Positions 56,934 to 64,000 of a DNA stretch of 64,000 bases are shown here, piece by piece. A model generated the notes under the pieces. The model was not told where the DNA came from and searched no databases. It worked only from the letters and a program-made list of their open reading frames with translations. Each line of letters begins with the position of its first letter. Within the stretch, counting starts at the first letter, position 1. A program made the translations under genes and the position numbers. The DNA comes from Lachnospiraceae bacterium (lineage in GTDB: Bacteria > Bacillota > Clostridia > Lachnospirales > Lachnospiraceae). The DNA lies in contig JAFUVF010000056.1 of assembly GCA_017483735.1 (NCBI GenBank), forward strand, positions 1-64,000, in the 5' to 3' direction.

Positions 56934-56962
56934 ATCATAACACAGTTGATTTCTTTTATCAA
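56934..56962 (-). promoter_or_regulatory. vanY-tgt promoter
   Basis: TTGATA, 17 bases, TATGAT on the minus strand with TGT before the -10 (extended). The transcript leader would be very short. Confidence 0.65.
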
Positions 56963-56985
56963 TCCCACGTTTTCCACAATTTTTC

Positions 56986-57014
56986 TTGCAAGAAGAAGAA
57001 GGATTATATATAAT
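56986..57014 (+). promoter_or_regulatory. aroC promoter
   Basis: TTGCAA, 17 bases, perfect TATAAT on the plus strand, 28 bases before the aroC start. Confidence 0.8.
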
Positions 57015-57042
57015 TTTCTAAAACAATCAGGAGGTTTTTTTT

Positions 57043-58146
57043 ATGGCTGGCTCATCATTTGGAAATATATACAGAATTACCACCTTCGGTGAATCCCACG
57101 GAAAGGCTTTAGGCTGCATTATAGACGGCTGTCCCGCAGGTCTTAGTCTTGACGAAGCTGATATTCAAAAATTCCTGGACAGAAGAAAGCCCGGAACAAG
57201 CGAGATTACAACACAACGTAAGGAATCCGACACCTGCAAAATTTATTCCGGTGTATTTGAAGGAAAAACCACAGGCGCTCCCATAATGGTAATGGTTGAA
57301 AACACCGACCAAAGATCCCATGATTACTTGGAGATTGCCTCATACTACCGCCCCGGTCACGCCGATTTTACCTTTGACGAAAAGTATGGCTTCAGGGATT
57401 ACAGAGGGGGCGGACGCTCTTCCGGAAGGGAGACCATAGGCAGAGTCATAGGCGGCGCTGTGGCTATGAAGCTCCTTGATAATATGGGGATAAGGGTCTA
57501 TGCATACACAAAAAGCATCGGGGATGTCTTTGCTGACTGCGCCACCTCCGATATTGATTTGAGACTTCAAACAAAGACAGCAATGCCTGATATCTCCTCC
57601 GACGAAAAAGCTCTTAGGCTCATAGAAAAAGCCAGAAAAAGCGAGGATTCCCTTGGCGGTATAATAGAATGTGTTGCGGAGAATGTACCTGCCGGGCTTG
57701 GCGACCCGGTGTTTGAAAAGCTTGACGGAAATCTTTCAAAGGCTGTTATGTCCATAGGCGCAGTAAAGGCTGTGGAAATAGGCGACGGGATAATGGTCTC
57801 CTCCTGTAAGGGAAGCGAAAACAATGATGAATTTGTTGCAGAAAACGGTGTAAAAACAAAGGCAACCAATCATTCCGGAGGAATACTCGGAGGGATAAGC
57901 GACGGCTCAAAAATCATACTGCGTGCACACATAAAGCCCACACCCTCCGTCTCCAAAACTCAGCATACGGTAAATAAGGATAATGAGAATATCGAAATAA
58001 GCATAAAAGGAAGGCACGACCCTGTGATCGTGCCCCGTGCTGTAGTGGTTGTGGAATGTATGACCGCCATGACCCTTTTGGATGCCCTGCTTCTCAATAT
58101 GTCCGCAAGAGCCGACAGGGTTATGGACTTTTATAGAAAAATATAA
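57043..58146 (+). CDS. aroC: Chorismate synthase
   Basis: The 367-residue enzyme has TFGESHGKALGCIIDGCPAG at the N-terminus, then YRGGGRSSGRETIGRVIGGA (FMN-binding) and VSKTQHTVNKD near the C-terminus. It makes chorismate, the last common aromatic precursor. AGGAGG lies 8 bases before the ATG. It is transcribed alone on the plus strand and abuts the lactonase-like gene stop with no intergenic base. Confidence 0.97.
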   Translation: MAGSSFGNIYRITTFGESHGKALGCIIDGCPAGLSLDEADIQKFLDRRKPGTSEITTQRKESDTCKIYSGVFEGKTTGAPIMVMVENTDQRSHDYLEIASYYRPGHADFTFDEKYGFRDYRGGGRSSGRETIGRVIGGAVAMKLLDNMGIRVYAYTKSIGDVFADCATSDIDLRLQTKTAMPDISSDEKALRLIEKARKSEDSLGGIIECVAENVPAGLGDPVFEKLDGNLSKAVMSIGAVKAVEIGDGIMVSSCKGSENNDEFVAENGVKTKATNHSGGILGGISDGSKIILRAHIKPTPSVSKTQHTVNKDNENIEISIKGRHDPVIVPRAVVVVECMTAMTLLDALLLNMSARADRVMDFYRKI

Positions 58147-59292
58147 TTACCTTGCAGACCCGAGTCTGTGAAATTTGATGCAGTTTGGCTGGTCAACCCT
58201 TATTTCCGGACCGTTCATTATCATTGTCCCGGCCTCCAAGTCCAGTTTAAAGAAGGTCATTGTGTTGGACTCATGGTTCAATGATACCGCAAATTCGTTC
58301 CCCGGGAAAATGTCCGCATCCTTGGGATAATCTCCCGATACCGGAAGCTCAAGCTTCTTTTCCAGAGTTCCGTCAGCCTTATTGACCTTGTAGATTACAA
58401 TACAGTTATCCCCTGCCACAGTGCTCAAAAGATAATTGTAATCCGAAGAAAAAGAGAGGGCACTTGCGGTATTGTTGCTTCCCTTTTCCATCTTGACCTC
58501 GGTATAGGTTTCTATCTTGTCAAAATACGGCACATTATCCTTTATGGAATACTCGTACTGATCTATGGTGCATTTATTCTCATGTACGATATAGATGTAT
58601 CTTCCGTCCCCCGATACCTTGATATGTCTCGGTGCGGAATCAAGGTCGGAACGGATTATATCCGCAAGCTTTACCTTGCCGGTGTTTATGTCAAGTTCAT
58701 ACACATTTACGTGATCCATACCCTGATCTGCCACAAGGAGGTATCTGTTGTCATGTGTCATTCTGGCACAATTGATATGGGGACGTGAAACCCTGTCCGC
58801 CACGGAGCCCAGGCTCTTGTGGTAAACCTCATCCTTTATATCCCCTATGGAGCCGTCGTCATTTAAGCCGAGAACCGTAAGCTTTCCGTCATGATACCCT
58901 GCGACAAAAAGATATTTATCCGTGAAGTCCGTGGAGATATAGCAGCCTCTCATACCGTTTATGGGAGCAAAATTTATGAGATTGAGGCTTCCGTCTTTAA
59001 GTATCTTATACGATTCAACACCGAAATCAGTGATTGAATACAGGTATTTCCCGTTGTGGGATATGGCAATATAGGAGGAATTGGATATTTCCACCTTGTC
59101 CTTCTCCGTGAATCTTCCCTTTTCCATATCCACGTCATATATCTTTATGCCGTGGCTGTCTCCCTGAGTATAGGTCGATATGTACGCCACATATTTAGGT
59201 TTGGATGCTGGCTTTTTCTCGGCAGACTTCTTCTCTGCGGGCTTTTTCTCCTCTGTCTCCGTTTTTGCGGTTGCTTTCTTTGCGGTAGCCAA
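58147..59292 (-). CDS. Beta-propeller lactonase-family protein
   Basis: The 381-residue protein begins with a 30-residue Ala/Lys/Glu-rich stretch and continues as a seven-bladed propeller of the 6-phosphogluconolactonase (YbhE-like) family: VAYISTYTQGDSHGIKIYDV, RPHINCARMTHDNRYLLVAD, APRHIKVSGDGRYIYIVHEN. No signal peptide is present. Members open lactone rings, but the substrate here is uncertain. It is third in the operon after the GH13-like and DUF5662 genes. Confidence 0.8.
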   Translation of the reverse strand: MATAKKATAKTETEEKKPAEKKSAEKKPASKPKYVAYISTYTQGDSHGIKIYDVDMEKGRFTEKDKVEISNSSYIAISHNGKYLYSITDFGVESYKILKDGSLNLINFAPINGMRGCYISTDFTDKYLFVAGYHDGKLTVLGLNDDGSIGDIKDEVYHKSLGSVADRVSRPHINCARMTHDNRYLLVADQGMDHVNVYELDINTGKVKLADIIRSDLDSAPRHIKVSGDGRYIYIVHENKCTIDQYEYSIKDNVPYFDKIETYTEVKMEKGSNNTASALSFSSDYNYLLSTVAGDNCIVIYKVNKADGTLEKKLELPVSGDYPKDADIFPGNEFAVSLNHESNTMTFFKLDLEAGTMIMNGPEIRVDQPNCIKFHRLGSAR

Positions 59293-59293
59293 T

Positions 59294-59860
59294 TTAAATA
59301 TCCTCCTGCTTTATTTTATCCTCGTATTTTCCCTTTAGGAAATCATTCCTTATAAACTTATACATCTCATCCTCTCCCTTTTCGGCGAGAAGCTTTAAAA
59401 TATAATGCAGCTTCCTTGATGTATCAGGATTAATGAGATTCGTTTCCTTTCCCTGAAGGTAATACTCCAAAGGATTGCTGTCCTTGTATTCTGCGCCCTT
59501 ATATACCTTGCTTGCGGCAATCCTGTCCATTACCATCTCTGCTATATATTTATCCGGCATAGGAACCGCAACCATTCCTCCGGGAATGTCACGGCTGTAA
59601 TCAACCCAATATTCATAATGGTGCTTATTTCTGCCCTTATGATGAAGCCATGCGGAGGAATAGCCTATATCCTCCCTCTCGGCGTTGTTAGGGCTCCTGT
59701 TCCCCTGATAATACTTGACTCCCACAATAAATTCCGAAGGAGAATATTTTGACATATCGTGCAAAAGTCCCTGTCTGTAGAGCCCTACCTTAAAGCACCC
59801 CTTTGCAACCAATAATCTGTGATGTGTAATTGTCTTAAAATGCTTCCACGCATTTCCCAT
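59294..59860 (-). CDS. DUF5662 family protein
   Basis: The 188-residue protein matches DUF5662: HFKTITHHRLLVAKGCFKVG, GLLHDMSKYSPSEF, and AWLHHKGRNKHHYEYW. The HHR, HD and HH clusters look like a metal-binding HD-type helical domain, so a phosphohydrolase-like role is possible but not shown. The start overlaps the GH13-like stop (TAATG). The lactonase-family gene follows by one base. Confidence 0.85.
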   Translation of the reverse strand: MGNAWKHFKTITHHRLLVAKGCFKVGLYRQGLLHDMSKYSPSEFIVGVKYYQGNRSPNNAEREDIGYSSAWLHHKGRNKHHYEYWVDYSRDIPGGMVAVPMPDKYIAEMVMDRIAASKVYKGAEYKDSNPLEYYLQGKETNLINPDTSRKLHYILKLLAEKGEDEMYKFIRNDFLKGKYEDKIKQEDI

Positions 59861-61782
59861 TATCGCTTACCGGTCTTTTTCACTCTGCTTCCCGAAGTCT
59901 TTTTGTCGAAGACTCCCCTGAAAAGCTCAACACTCCTCTCCGTTATGGAAAATTCCAGAGCATCCTCATCCTCTGCAGGAGATAATCTCAATGGCTTGTC
60001 TTCCTTTTCCTCATTTGCTGTGGTAAAGACCCTCTCCCACTTCATTCCCTTGGGAAGTCTGGGAAGCGCCAAGTTTCTCTTTTCCCAATAGGTATTCATT
60101 GCAAGGTATAAATACTCGCCGTTTCCATCTTCCTTTTTGTTATTCTCCCTGCCGCAGAGCATAACGCCCAGATGTCTGTTGTAGCTTTCAAGCTGCGGCC
60201 TCCATGCATTCTGTCCGTGCACAGAAATGCCGGGGTAATCCTTCCCCGCTCCGGAATAAACACCGCTGTTTTTGTTCGAATGGATCACGGAGTAGGACCT
60301 TCTTATCTTTACGAGTTTTTTCCAAAACTCAAAATATTCCTGATTCTTGTCAAGCAATCTCCAGTCAAGCCATGTGGTAAGGTTGTCCTGACAGTAGGGA
60401 TTATTGTTTCCTCCCTCGGAATTGCCGAACTCATCCCCCATAAATATCAAGGGAGTACCCTGACTTAAGAGAAGCAGGCTCATGGCATTCTTTATCTGCT
60501 TCTTGCGTAGCTCCCTGACCTTGCCTTTTTTCGTCGTGCCCTCTGCGCCGCAGTTCCATGTGCAGTTATTGTCGTTTCCGTCCCTGTTGTTCTCGCCGTT
60601 TGCCTCATTGTGCTTTCTCTCGTAAGAAACCATATCAGCCAGAGTAAAGCCGAAATAATTAGAGAAATAGTTAATTCGACCAAGCTTTGCAGGATTGGCT
60701 TTCATAAGGGAAATGACGGTATTTAGCATTCCCTCGTCGCCCTTTAAGTACCTGCGCATACTGTACATATATTCATCATTGTACTCCGCAAGATTCCTGC
60801 ATTTGGGAACCTCGTTAGCCTCATATACGCTTTCAATGTCAAAGCCGTAATACCAAAGCTTTGTGTCCGAGAGAATGCTGTATCTGGCGATATATGAGGT
60901 GGGAATATTGTTTCCCATAAGATGAAAGCCGTCTATATGGTAGTTTATAACCCAAAACTGCAAAATCTCAGGGATTTCGTTCCTCTCCACGCTGTCAGGG
61001 AAATAGAACTGCATCACAACCTCTATCCCTGCGGAGTGGAGCGCACGCACCATCTCCTTAAACTCCACGGTGGCATCGCCGTTTACGGCATACGAAGCCT
61101 TGGGCGCATAGTAGTAGCCTGTTTTGTATCCCCAGTAATTCAGGCGCTTCGGATAATATTTGTCAAGATCCTCGTCCGAAACCGCATGGCTCCCCGGAAA
61201 AGCCCGACGCCTCTCCTCATTGTCCGGAAGCTCTGCAAAATCGTAGGTTGGCTGTAATTCTATGGTGGTAACGCCTATCTTTTTTAAATAATCTATCTTC
61301 TCAACAATGCCGGCATATGTGCCCTTGTGGGCGACTCCCGAGGAGGAATGCTTTGTAAAGCCCCTCACATGGAGAAGATATATTATGGACTCATCATAGG
61401 GAATATGCGGTCTCTCGTCGCCCTGCCAGTCAAAATCCGTAGTAATGAAGCCGGCTCTTAAGCTGTGAGTACCCCTTTCCCTGCCGTATATATGCTTGCC
61501 GACAAAAAGCCTTGCCCTTGTATCGGCGACTATTCTGTCCTTTTCATAGAAATGATATGCAATGTCCGCAGTATCATAGCCCTCGACATATTTGCAGTAC
61601 ACATTTCCTATACGCTCTGTCTTTTTGAAGGAAAGCTTATTTATACGCTTTCCGGAAGTCCTGTCATAAATTATGACACCACAATCAGTTTCCTTTGATG
61701 CAAAGGAAAATCTGATACTTCCATCCGCTTCCAAATTAGCCCCTAAAGGATAGGCTTTGAATTGCCTTACAAATTCTGCCAT
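59860..61782 (-). CDS. Isoamylase/pullulanase-like GH13 protein lacking all catalytic regions
   Basis: The 640-residue protein has a CBM48-like N-terminal domain and a GH13 barrel with HVRGFTKH, GTYAGIVEKIDYLKKIGVT and SYERKHNEANGENNRDG, typical of glycogen-debranching enzymes. The four catalytic regions are altered. MDVVYNH is replaced by MQFYFPD; DGFRFD by DGFHLM (60915-60932); IAEPWD by WYYGFD (60844-60855); and HDGFTL by YFGFTL (60649-60660). The nucleophile, acid/base and stabiliser are therefore gone. The fold and substrate-binding parts look intact. I use the ATG at 61782 with AGAGG before it; longer starts cross the divergent promoter. A glycan-binding or regulatory role is inferred. 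Confidence 0.88.
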   Translation of the reverse strand: MAEFVRQFKAYPLGANLEADGSIRFSFASKETDCGVIIYDRTSGKRINKLSFKKTERIGNVYCKYVEGYDTADIAYHFYEKDRIVADTRARLFVGKHIYGRERGTHSLRAGFITTDFDWQGDERPHIPYDESIIYLLHVRGFTKHSSSGVAHKGTYAGIVEKIDYLKKIGVTTIELQPTYDFAELPDNEERRRAFPGSHAVSDEDLDKYYPKRLNYWGYKTGYYYAPKASYAVNGDATVEFKEMVRALHSAGIEVVMQFYFPDSVERNEIPEILQFWVINYHIDGFHLMGNNIPTSYIARYSILSDTKLWYYGFDIESVYEANEVPKCRNLAEYNDEYMYSMRRYLKGDEGMLNTVISLMKANPAKLGRINYFSNYFGFTLADMVSYERKHNEANGENNRDGNDNNCTWNCGAEGTTKKGKVRELRKKQIKNAMSLLLLSQGTPLIFMGDEFGNSEGGNNNPYCQDNLTTWLDWRLLDKNQEYFEFWKKLVKIRRSYSVIHSNKNSGVYSGAGKDYPGISVHGQNAWRPQLESYNRHLGVMLCGRENNKKEDGNGEYLYLAMNTYWEKRNLALPRLPKGMKWERVFTTANEEKEDKPLRLSPAEDEDALEFSITERSVELFRGVFDKKTSGSRVKKTGKR

Positions 61783-61826
61783 AAAACCTCTTTTCACTAT
61801 CCTTGTCCCAAAAAATACATACAATA

Positions 61827-61855
61827 ATTTTACACCATTGCAAGAAAAATCACAA
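61827..61855 (-). promoter_or_regulatory. Promoter of GH13-like/DUF5662/lactonase operon
   Basis: TTGTGA, 17 bases, TAAAAT on the minus strand, overlapping the divergent DUF1292 promoter so that the two may compete. Confidence 0.5.
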
Positions 61856-61866
61856 GGTTGTATAAT
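61838..61866 (+). promoter_or_regulatory. DUF1292 gene promoter
   Basis: TTGCAA, 17 bases, perfect TATAAT on the plus strand, 37 bases upstream of the ATG. Confidence 0.8.
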
Positions 61867-61903
61867 GAAAATGTGGAAATTTATTGTATATGGAGGATTT
61901 TGT

Positions 61904-62233
61904 ATGGCTGAAAACGAAAAGAGAGAGCTTGAAAATGATGACGAGGAAATGAAGGTGGAATTGGAGCTGGAGGACGGCACAAATGTTGTCTGCGCCGTTG
62001 TGACCATTATTGAGGTAAACGGACAGGATTACATTGCGCTTCTCCCCTTAAAGGAGGACGGCACGAACGACGACGGCGAGGTCTGGTTCTACGGCTATTC
62101 CGAGAATCCGGACGACCCCAACGAGGAGCCGGAGCTTAGATATATTGAGGATGATGATGAATATGAGGCTGTTGCGGACAAATTCGACGAATATCTTGAT
62201 AATGTCGAGTTTGACGAGATTGTGGAGGAGTGA
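61904..62233 (+). CDS. DUF1292 family protein
   Basis: The 109-residue, very acidic protein matches DUF1292 (YrzB-like): VELELEDGTNVVCAVVTIIE, GQDYIALLPL, then EPELRYIEDDDEYEAVADKF. The family is common in Firmicutes and has no known function. GGAGG lies 7 bases before the ATG at 61904, which decides this start over an ATG 49 codons earlier. It is monocistronic, between a clear promoter and a hairpin. Confidence 0.92.
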   Translation: MAENEKRELENDDEEMKVELELEDGTNVVCAVVTIIEVNGQDYIALLPLKEDGTNDDGEVWFYGYSENPDDPNEEPELRYIEDDDEYEAVADKFDEYLDNVEFDEIVEE

Positions 62234-62237
62234 TTTA

Positions 62238-62277
62238 CAGGGCGAAGGGAAAACTCCCTCCGCCCTGAACATTTTGC
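62238..62277 (+). terminator. Terminator after DUF1292 gene
   Basis: CAGGGCG/CGCCCTG plus AGGGA/TCCCT form a 12-pair stem with one mismatch (62238-62267), then ATTTTGCGTTT. It starts 5 bases after the stop codon. Confidence 0.65.
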
Positions 62278-62356
62278 GTTTATCTGAAGAGCTGTTTGTG
62301 GAATAGCAACTTACAGATAAAGAATGATGAATCCGTATCCTCCGGCAAATCCTTAT

Positions 62357-62482
62357 TTATGATATGTTTTTATATCCTCCGGATTTTAATATCTTATTTT
62401 TCAATGCTATGGCCTGTTCAAATCCCAAGTTATCCAATTCATCTGCGGCAAATACAAATGCATTCTCTAAATGCTCTGCCAT
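62357..62482 (-). CDS. Possible 41-residue protein, in frame after the acyltransferase-like gene
   Basis: The frame reads MAEHLENAFVFAADELDNLG and then FEQAIALKNKILKSGGYKNIS, which looks like real protein. No ribosome binding site is near the ATG. It is in the same frame as the 62528-63796 gene, separated only by that gene's TGA and 15 codons. It may be the remnant of a longer ORF or an independent small gene. The rest of the 290-base gap around it holds nothing else I can support. Confidence 0.3.
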   Translation of the reverse strand: MAEHLENAFVFAADELDNLGFEQAIALKNKILKSGGYKNIS

Positions 62483-62527
62483 ATCGTCAAAAATATTAAA
62501 TAAGCCTTCTTTCCTTACTTTCCCAGC

Positions 62528-63796
62528 TCAATCCGGAAGCTTAATTCCACACAGCTTAAAATGCTCAGGAGCTTCGGCAGTGTAGTGTACTTCCATTTCG
62601 TCAAGCAGACAGGAAAAACGATCTACGTATTTCGTATCTCCATTCCGCTGCATGATATTGACACCGAAAGAATCTCCTACTGAAAAAATCTCGATTGAAA
62701 TTCCTCCGCTTAATGTCAGATCAAGATACGGAATGAGATTCTTTACATATTTATCCATTCCACCCCATGGCACACGTCCCGTATAACTTATCTCAAATGT
62801 ATTTGTCCCGATCCCTTTCCGGATTGCTTTTTGCATGTATTCCTGTTTTTGGGACAGATCCATGTTTCGGATCATTCTATCATTCCGAATATGCTCATTG
62901 ATAGTCAGCACATCATTTGAATCATCCGACACGATCATGAGTTGCCCACGAGCCATGGTATTTAACTTTTCAACTTCAATTGCATCAAAATCATAGTGAA
63001 AGATGATTGGAGCAATATTGACATGACACAAATGGCTGAACGGCTTTCCCAATGCATTTCTAAACTGATGCTGCACGCCACATACAATTGGCAGACGATT
63101 TTCAGGATGGCATTCGGTAATCGTCCAATACAGCATAGATGCGATGAAGGTTACCGGGCTGCCGTCCAGACCTGAGACATATGCCATCAGATCTTTCTGT
63201 TTGATCAGATATACGAAGGACGTCCACTGATCCATATATTCATATCCATTTATCTGATCTTGGAGCATGAACACTTTTTCCGGTCTCTCATTATTGCCCA
63301 CCGATTCTTCGGGCAGCAGTTCATCCGGATACGGGGCATCATCTTCCTCTGCGTCCGATGCAGCGTTCTCGAAATATTCAATCATCTGTGGATCAAATGT
63401 CTCATCAGGATGCAGTTCAACAAGATAGAAATACAAAATTGCCAGCATGAAAGGAGTTTTCCCATACCCGTCAGTAATGAAATGAGAAGTATCCACGTAT
63501 AAACGACAGCCGTCAATGGCAAAAGCAAACAGATGGTAATTGCTCTCTTCCGTTCCTAGTGTTACAGTCTGTCCGTTTGGAGAAATCACGAATGGCAGAT
63601 CGTTCGTTACCATCCTGTATTCTTCATCGCGCTTAACAAGTTTTACTGAAAAGTACGGAAATCTCACAGCAGCTTTTTTTAGTGCATTTTCAAGGACCTG
63701 CTTGTTTACCGGCTCATTCAGCGTAATGACGCATCGAAGCGTGCCCAGCATATCCGAACCGGAAGCATATAACAGATTGTTTACCTTATATTCCAT
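62528..63796 (-). CDS. Acyltransferase/condensation-fold protein
   Basis: The 422-residue protein has the HxxxDG motif of the CoA-dependent acyltransferase/condensation superfamily (DTSHFITDGYG near residue 108) and a basic VKLVKRDEEYRMV segment before it. It resembles alcohol acetyltransferase-like or condensation-like proteins of Firmicutes. The substrate is unknown, and no peptide synthetase or polyketide genes are adjacent. GGAGG lies 7 bases before the ATG, overlapping the HNH gene stop, so the two are likely coupled. Confidence 0.7.
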   Translation of the reverse strand: MEYKVNNLLYASGSDMLGTLRCVITLNEPVNKQVLENALKKAAVRFPYFSVKLVKRDEEYRMVTNDLPFVISPNGQTVTLGTEESNYHLFAFAIDGCRLYVDTSHFITDGYGKTPFMLAILYFYLVELHPDETFDPQMIEYFENAASDAEEDDAPYPDELLPEESVGNNERPEKVFMLQDQINGYEYMDQWTSFVYLIKQKDLMAYVSGLDGSPVTFIASMLYWTITECHPENRLPIVCGVQHQFRNALGKPFSHLCHVNIAPIIFHYDFDAIEVEKLNTMARGQLMIVSDDSNDVLTINEHIRNDRMIRNMDLSQKQEYMQKAIRKGIGTNTFEISYTGRVPWGGMDKYVKNLIPYLDLTLSGGISIEIFSVGDSFGVNIMQRNGDTKYVDRFSCLLDEMEVHYTAEAPEHFKLCGIKLPD

Positions 63797-63798
63797 TT

Positions 63799-64000
63799 TC
63801 AGCCCTCCATTTGTTTCTCATTATCTGCATCCCTTCCGTAATGAATTTCATTATGACAATTACTACAGAGCGAGACTATATTCTCTTCAACATCCAAAGA
63901 GACATCAAATTGATCTTGAAAAGCTTCTTTAAACCATCTCAATTTTGATTTTCTTACCATAACTTTTTGCGATCTCACAAAGTGTCGGAATCGTTGGTAT
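63799..64000 (-). CDS. HNH nuclease, C-terminal part (cut by window edge)
   Basis: The frame open to the right edge reads RFRHFVRSQKVMVRKSKL, then FQDQFDVSLDVEENIVSLC and SNCHNEIHYG before its stop at 63799. The SLDVEENIVSLCSNCHNEIH pattern is the C-terminal half of an HNH endonuclease of the McrA-like type; the first His lies outside the window. It may be a restriction endonuclease. The gene is 2 bases upstream of the acyltransferase-like gene. Confidence 0.75.
   Translation of the reverse strand, partial: YQRFRHFVRSQKVMVRKSKLRWFKEAFQDQFDVSLDVEENIVSLCSNCHNEIHYGRDADNEKQMEG

Overview
The window looks like a chromosomal segment of a low-to-mid G+C Gram-positive anaerobe of the Clostridia, most likely Lachnospiraceae. 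The evidence is strong AGGAGG ribosome binding sites, housekeeping genes of clostridial type (rpsB-tsf, leuS, pcrA, an Fe-S RlmD-like methyltransferase, DUF1836, a class B sortase) and BspA-like leucine-rich surface proteins. I assign no species. Most genes are on the minus strand.

Region 1 (1-15.5 kb) is a defence island read leftward. A small XRE regulator at 15.4 kb is followed by a Hachiman-like pair (HamA with an unusual N-terminal extension, HamB helicase). Next comes a complete type I restriction-modification set (hsdM, hsdS, hsdR), then a GIY-YIG/DUF4357 protein, a DUF6361-like protein, a phospholipase-D-fold protein and a helicase. The helicase is cut off after its Walker B motif close to the left edge, so the last module is probably broken. 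Region 2 (15.5-17.7 kb) is a small accessory patch: a short unknown ORF, a structured intergenic RNA candidate, an HTH protein, a SymE-like toxin and a small companion gene.

Region 3 (17.7-27.3 kb) is core: RlmD-like, a small membrane protein, the operon HIT / SPFH / TIM44-zinc-ribbon / PcrA, DUF1836 (apparently a leaderless message), and rpsB-tsf behind a leader that can form a pseudoknot. Region 4 (27.3-40.2 kb) runs leuS, a class B sortase, a HEPN/MNT pair, two LRR surface proteins (one of 1892 residues with a compositionally foreign centre and a sortase-like C-terminus) and two tiny ORFs, one with an apparent one-base frameshift. A tRNA-Thr(CGT) with its own promoter lies just upstream of leuS.

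Region 5 (40.2-62.3 kb) is core metabolism and envelope: MscS; a GlgB homologue that has lost its catalytic aspartate; DUF1015; serC-serA; a yajC-leuB-ilvD-ilvB operon ending in an L,D-transpeptidase and a secreted protein; vanY-tgt; aroC; and an operon of an isoamylase/pullulanase-like protein, DUF5662 and a beta-propeller lactonase homologue. The isoamylase-like protein has lost the signature residues of all four GH13 catalytic regions. Region 6 (62.3-64 kb) looks accessory: an acyltransferase/condensation-fold protein and the 3' end of an HNH nuclease.

The most notable points are the two independent GH13 pseudo-enzymes, the extended HamA, the merged restriction/GIY-YIG/DUF6361/PLD/helicase operon with a truncated end, the mosaic giant LRR gene beside a sortase, and the rpsB leader pseudoknot. 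Family names come from recognition of motifs, not from database searches.
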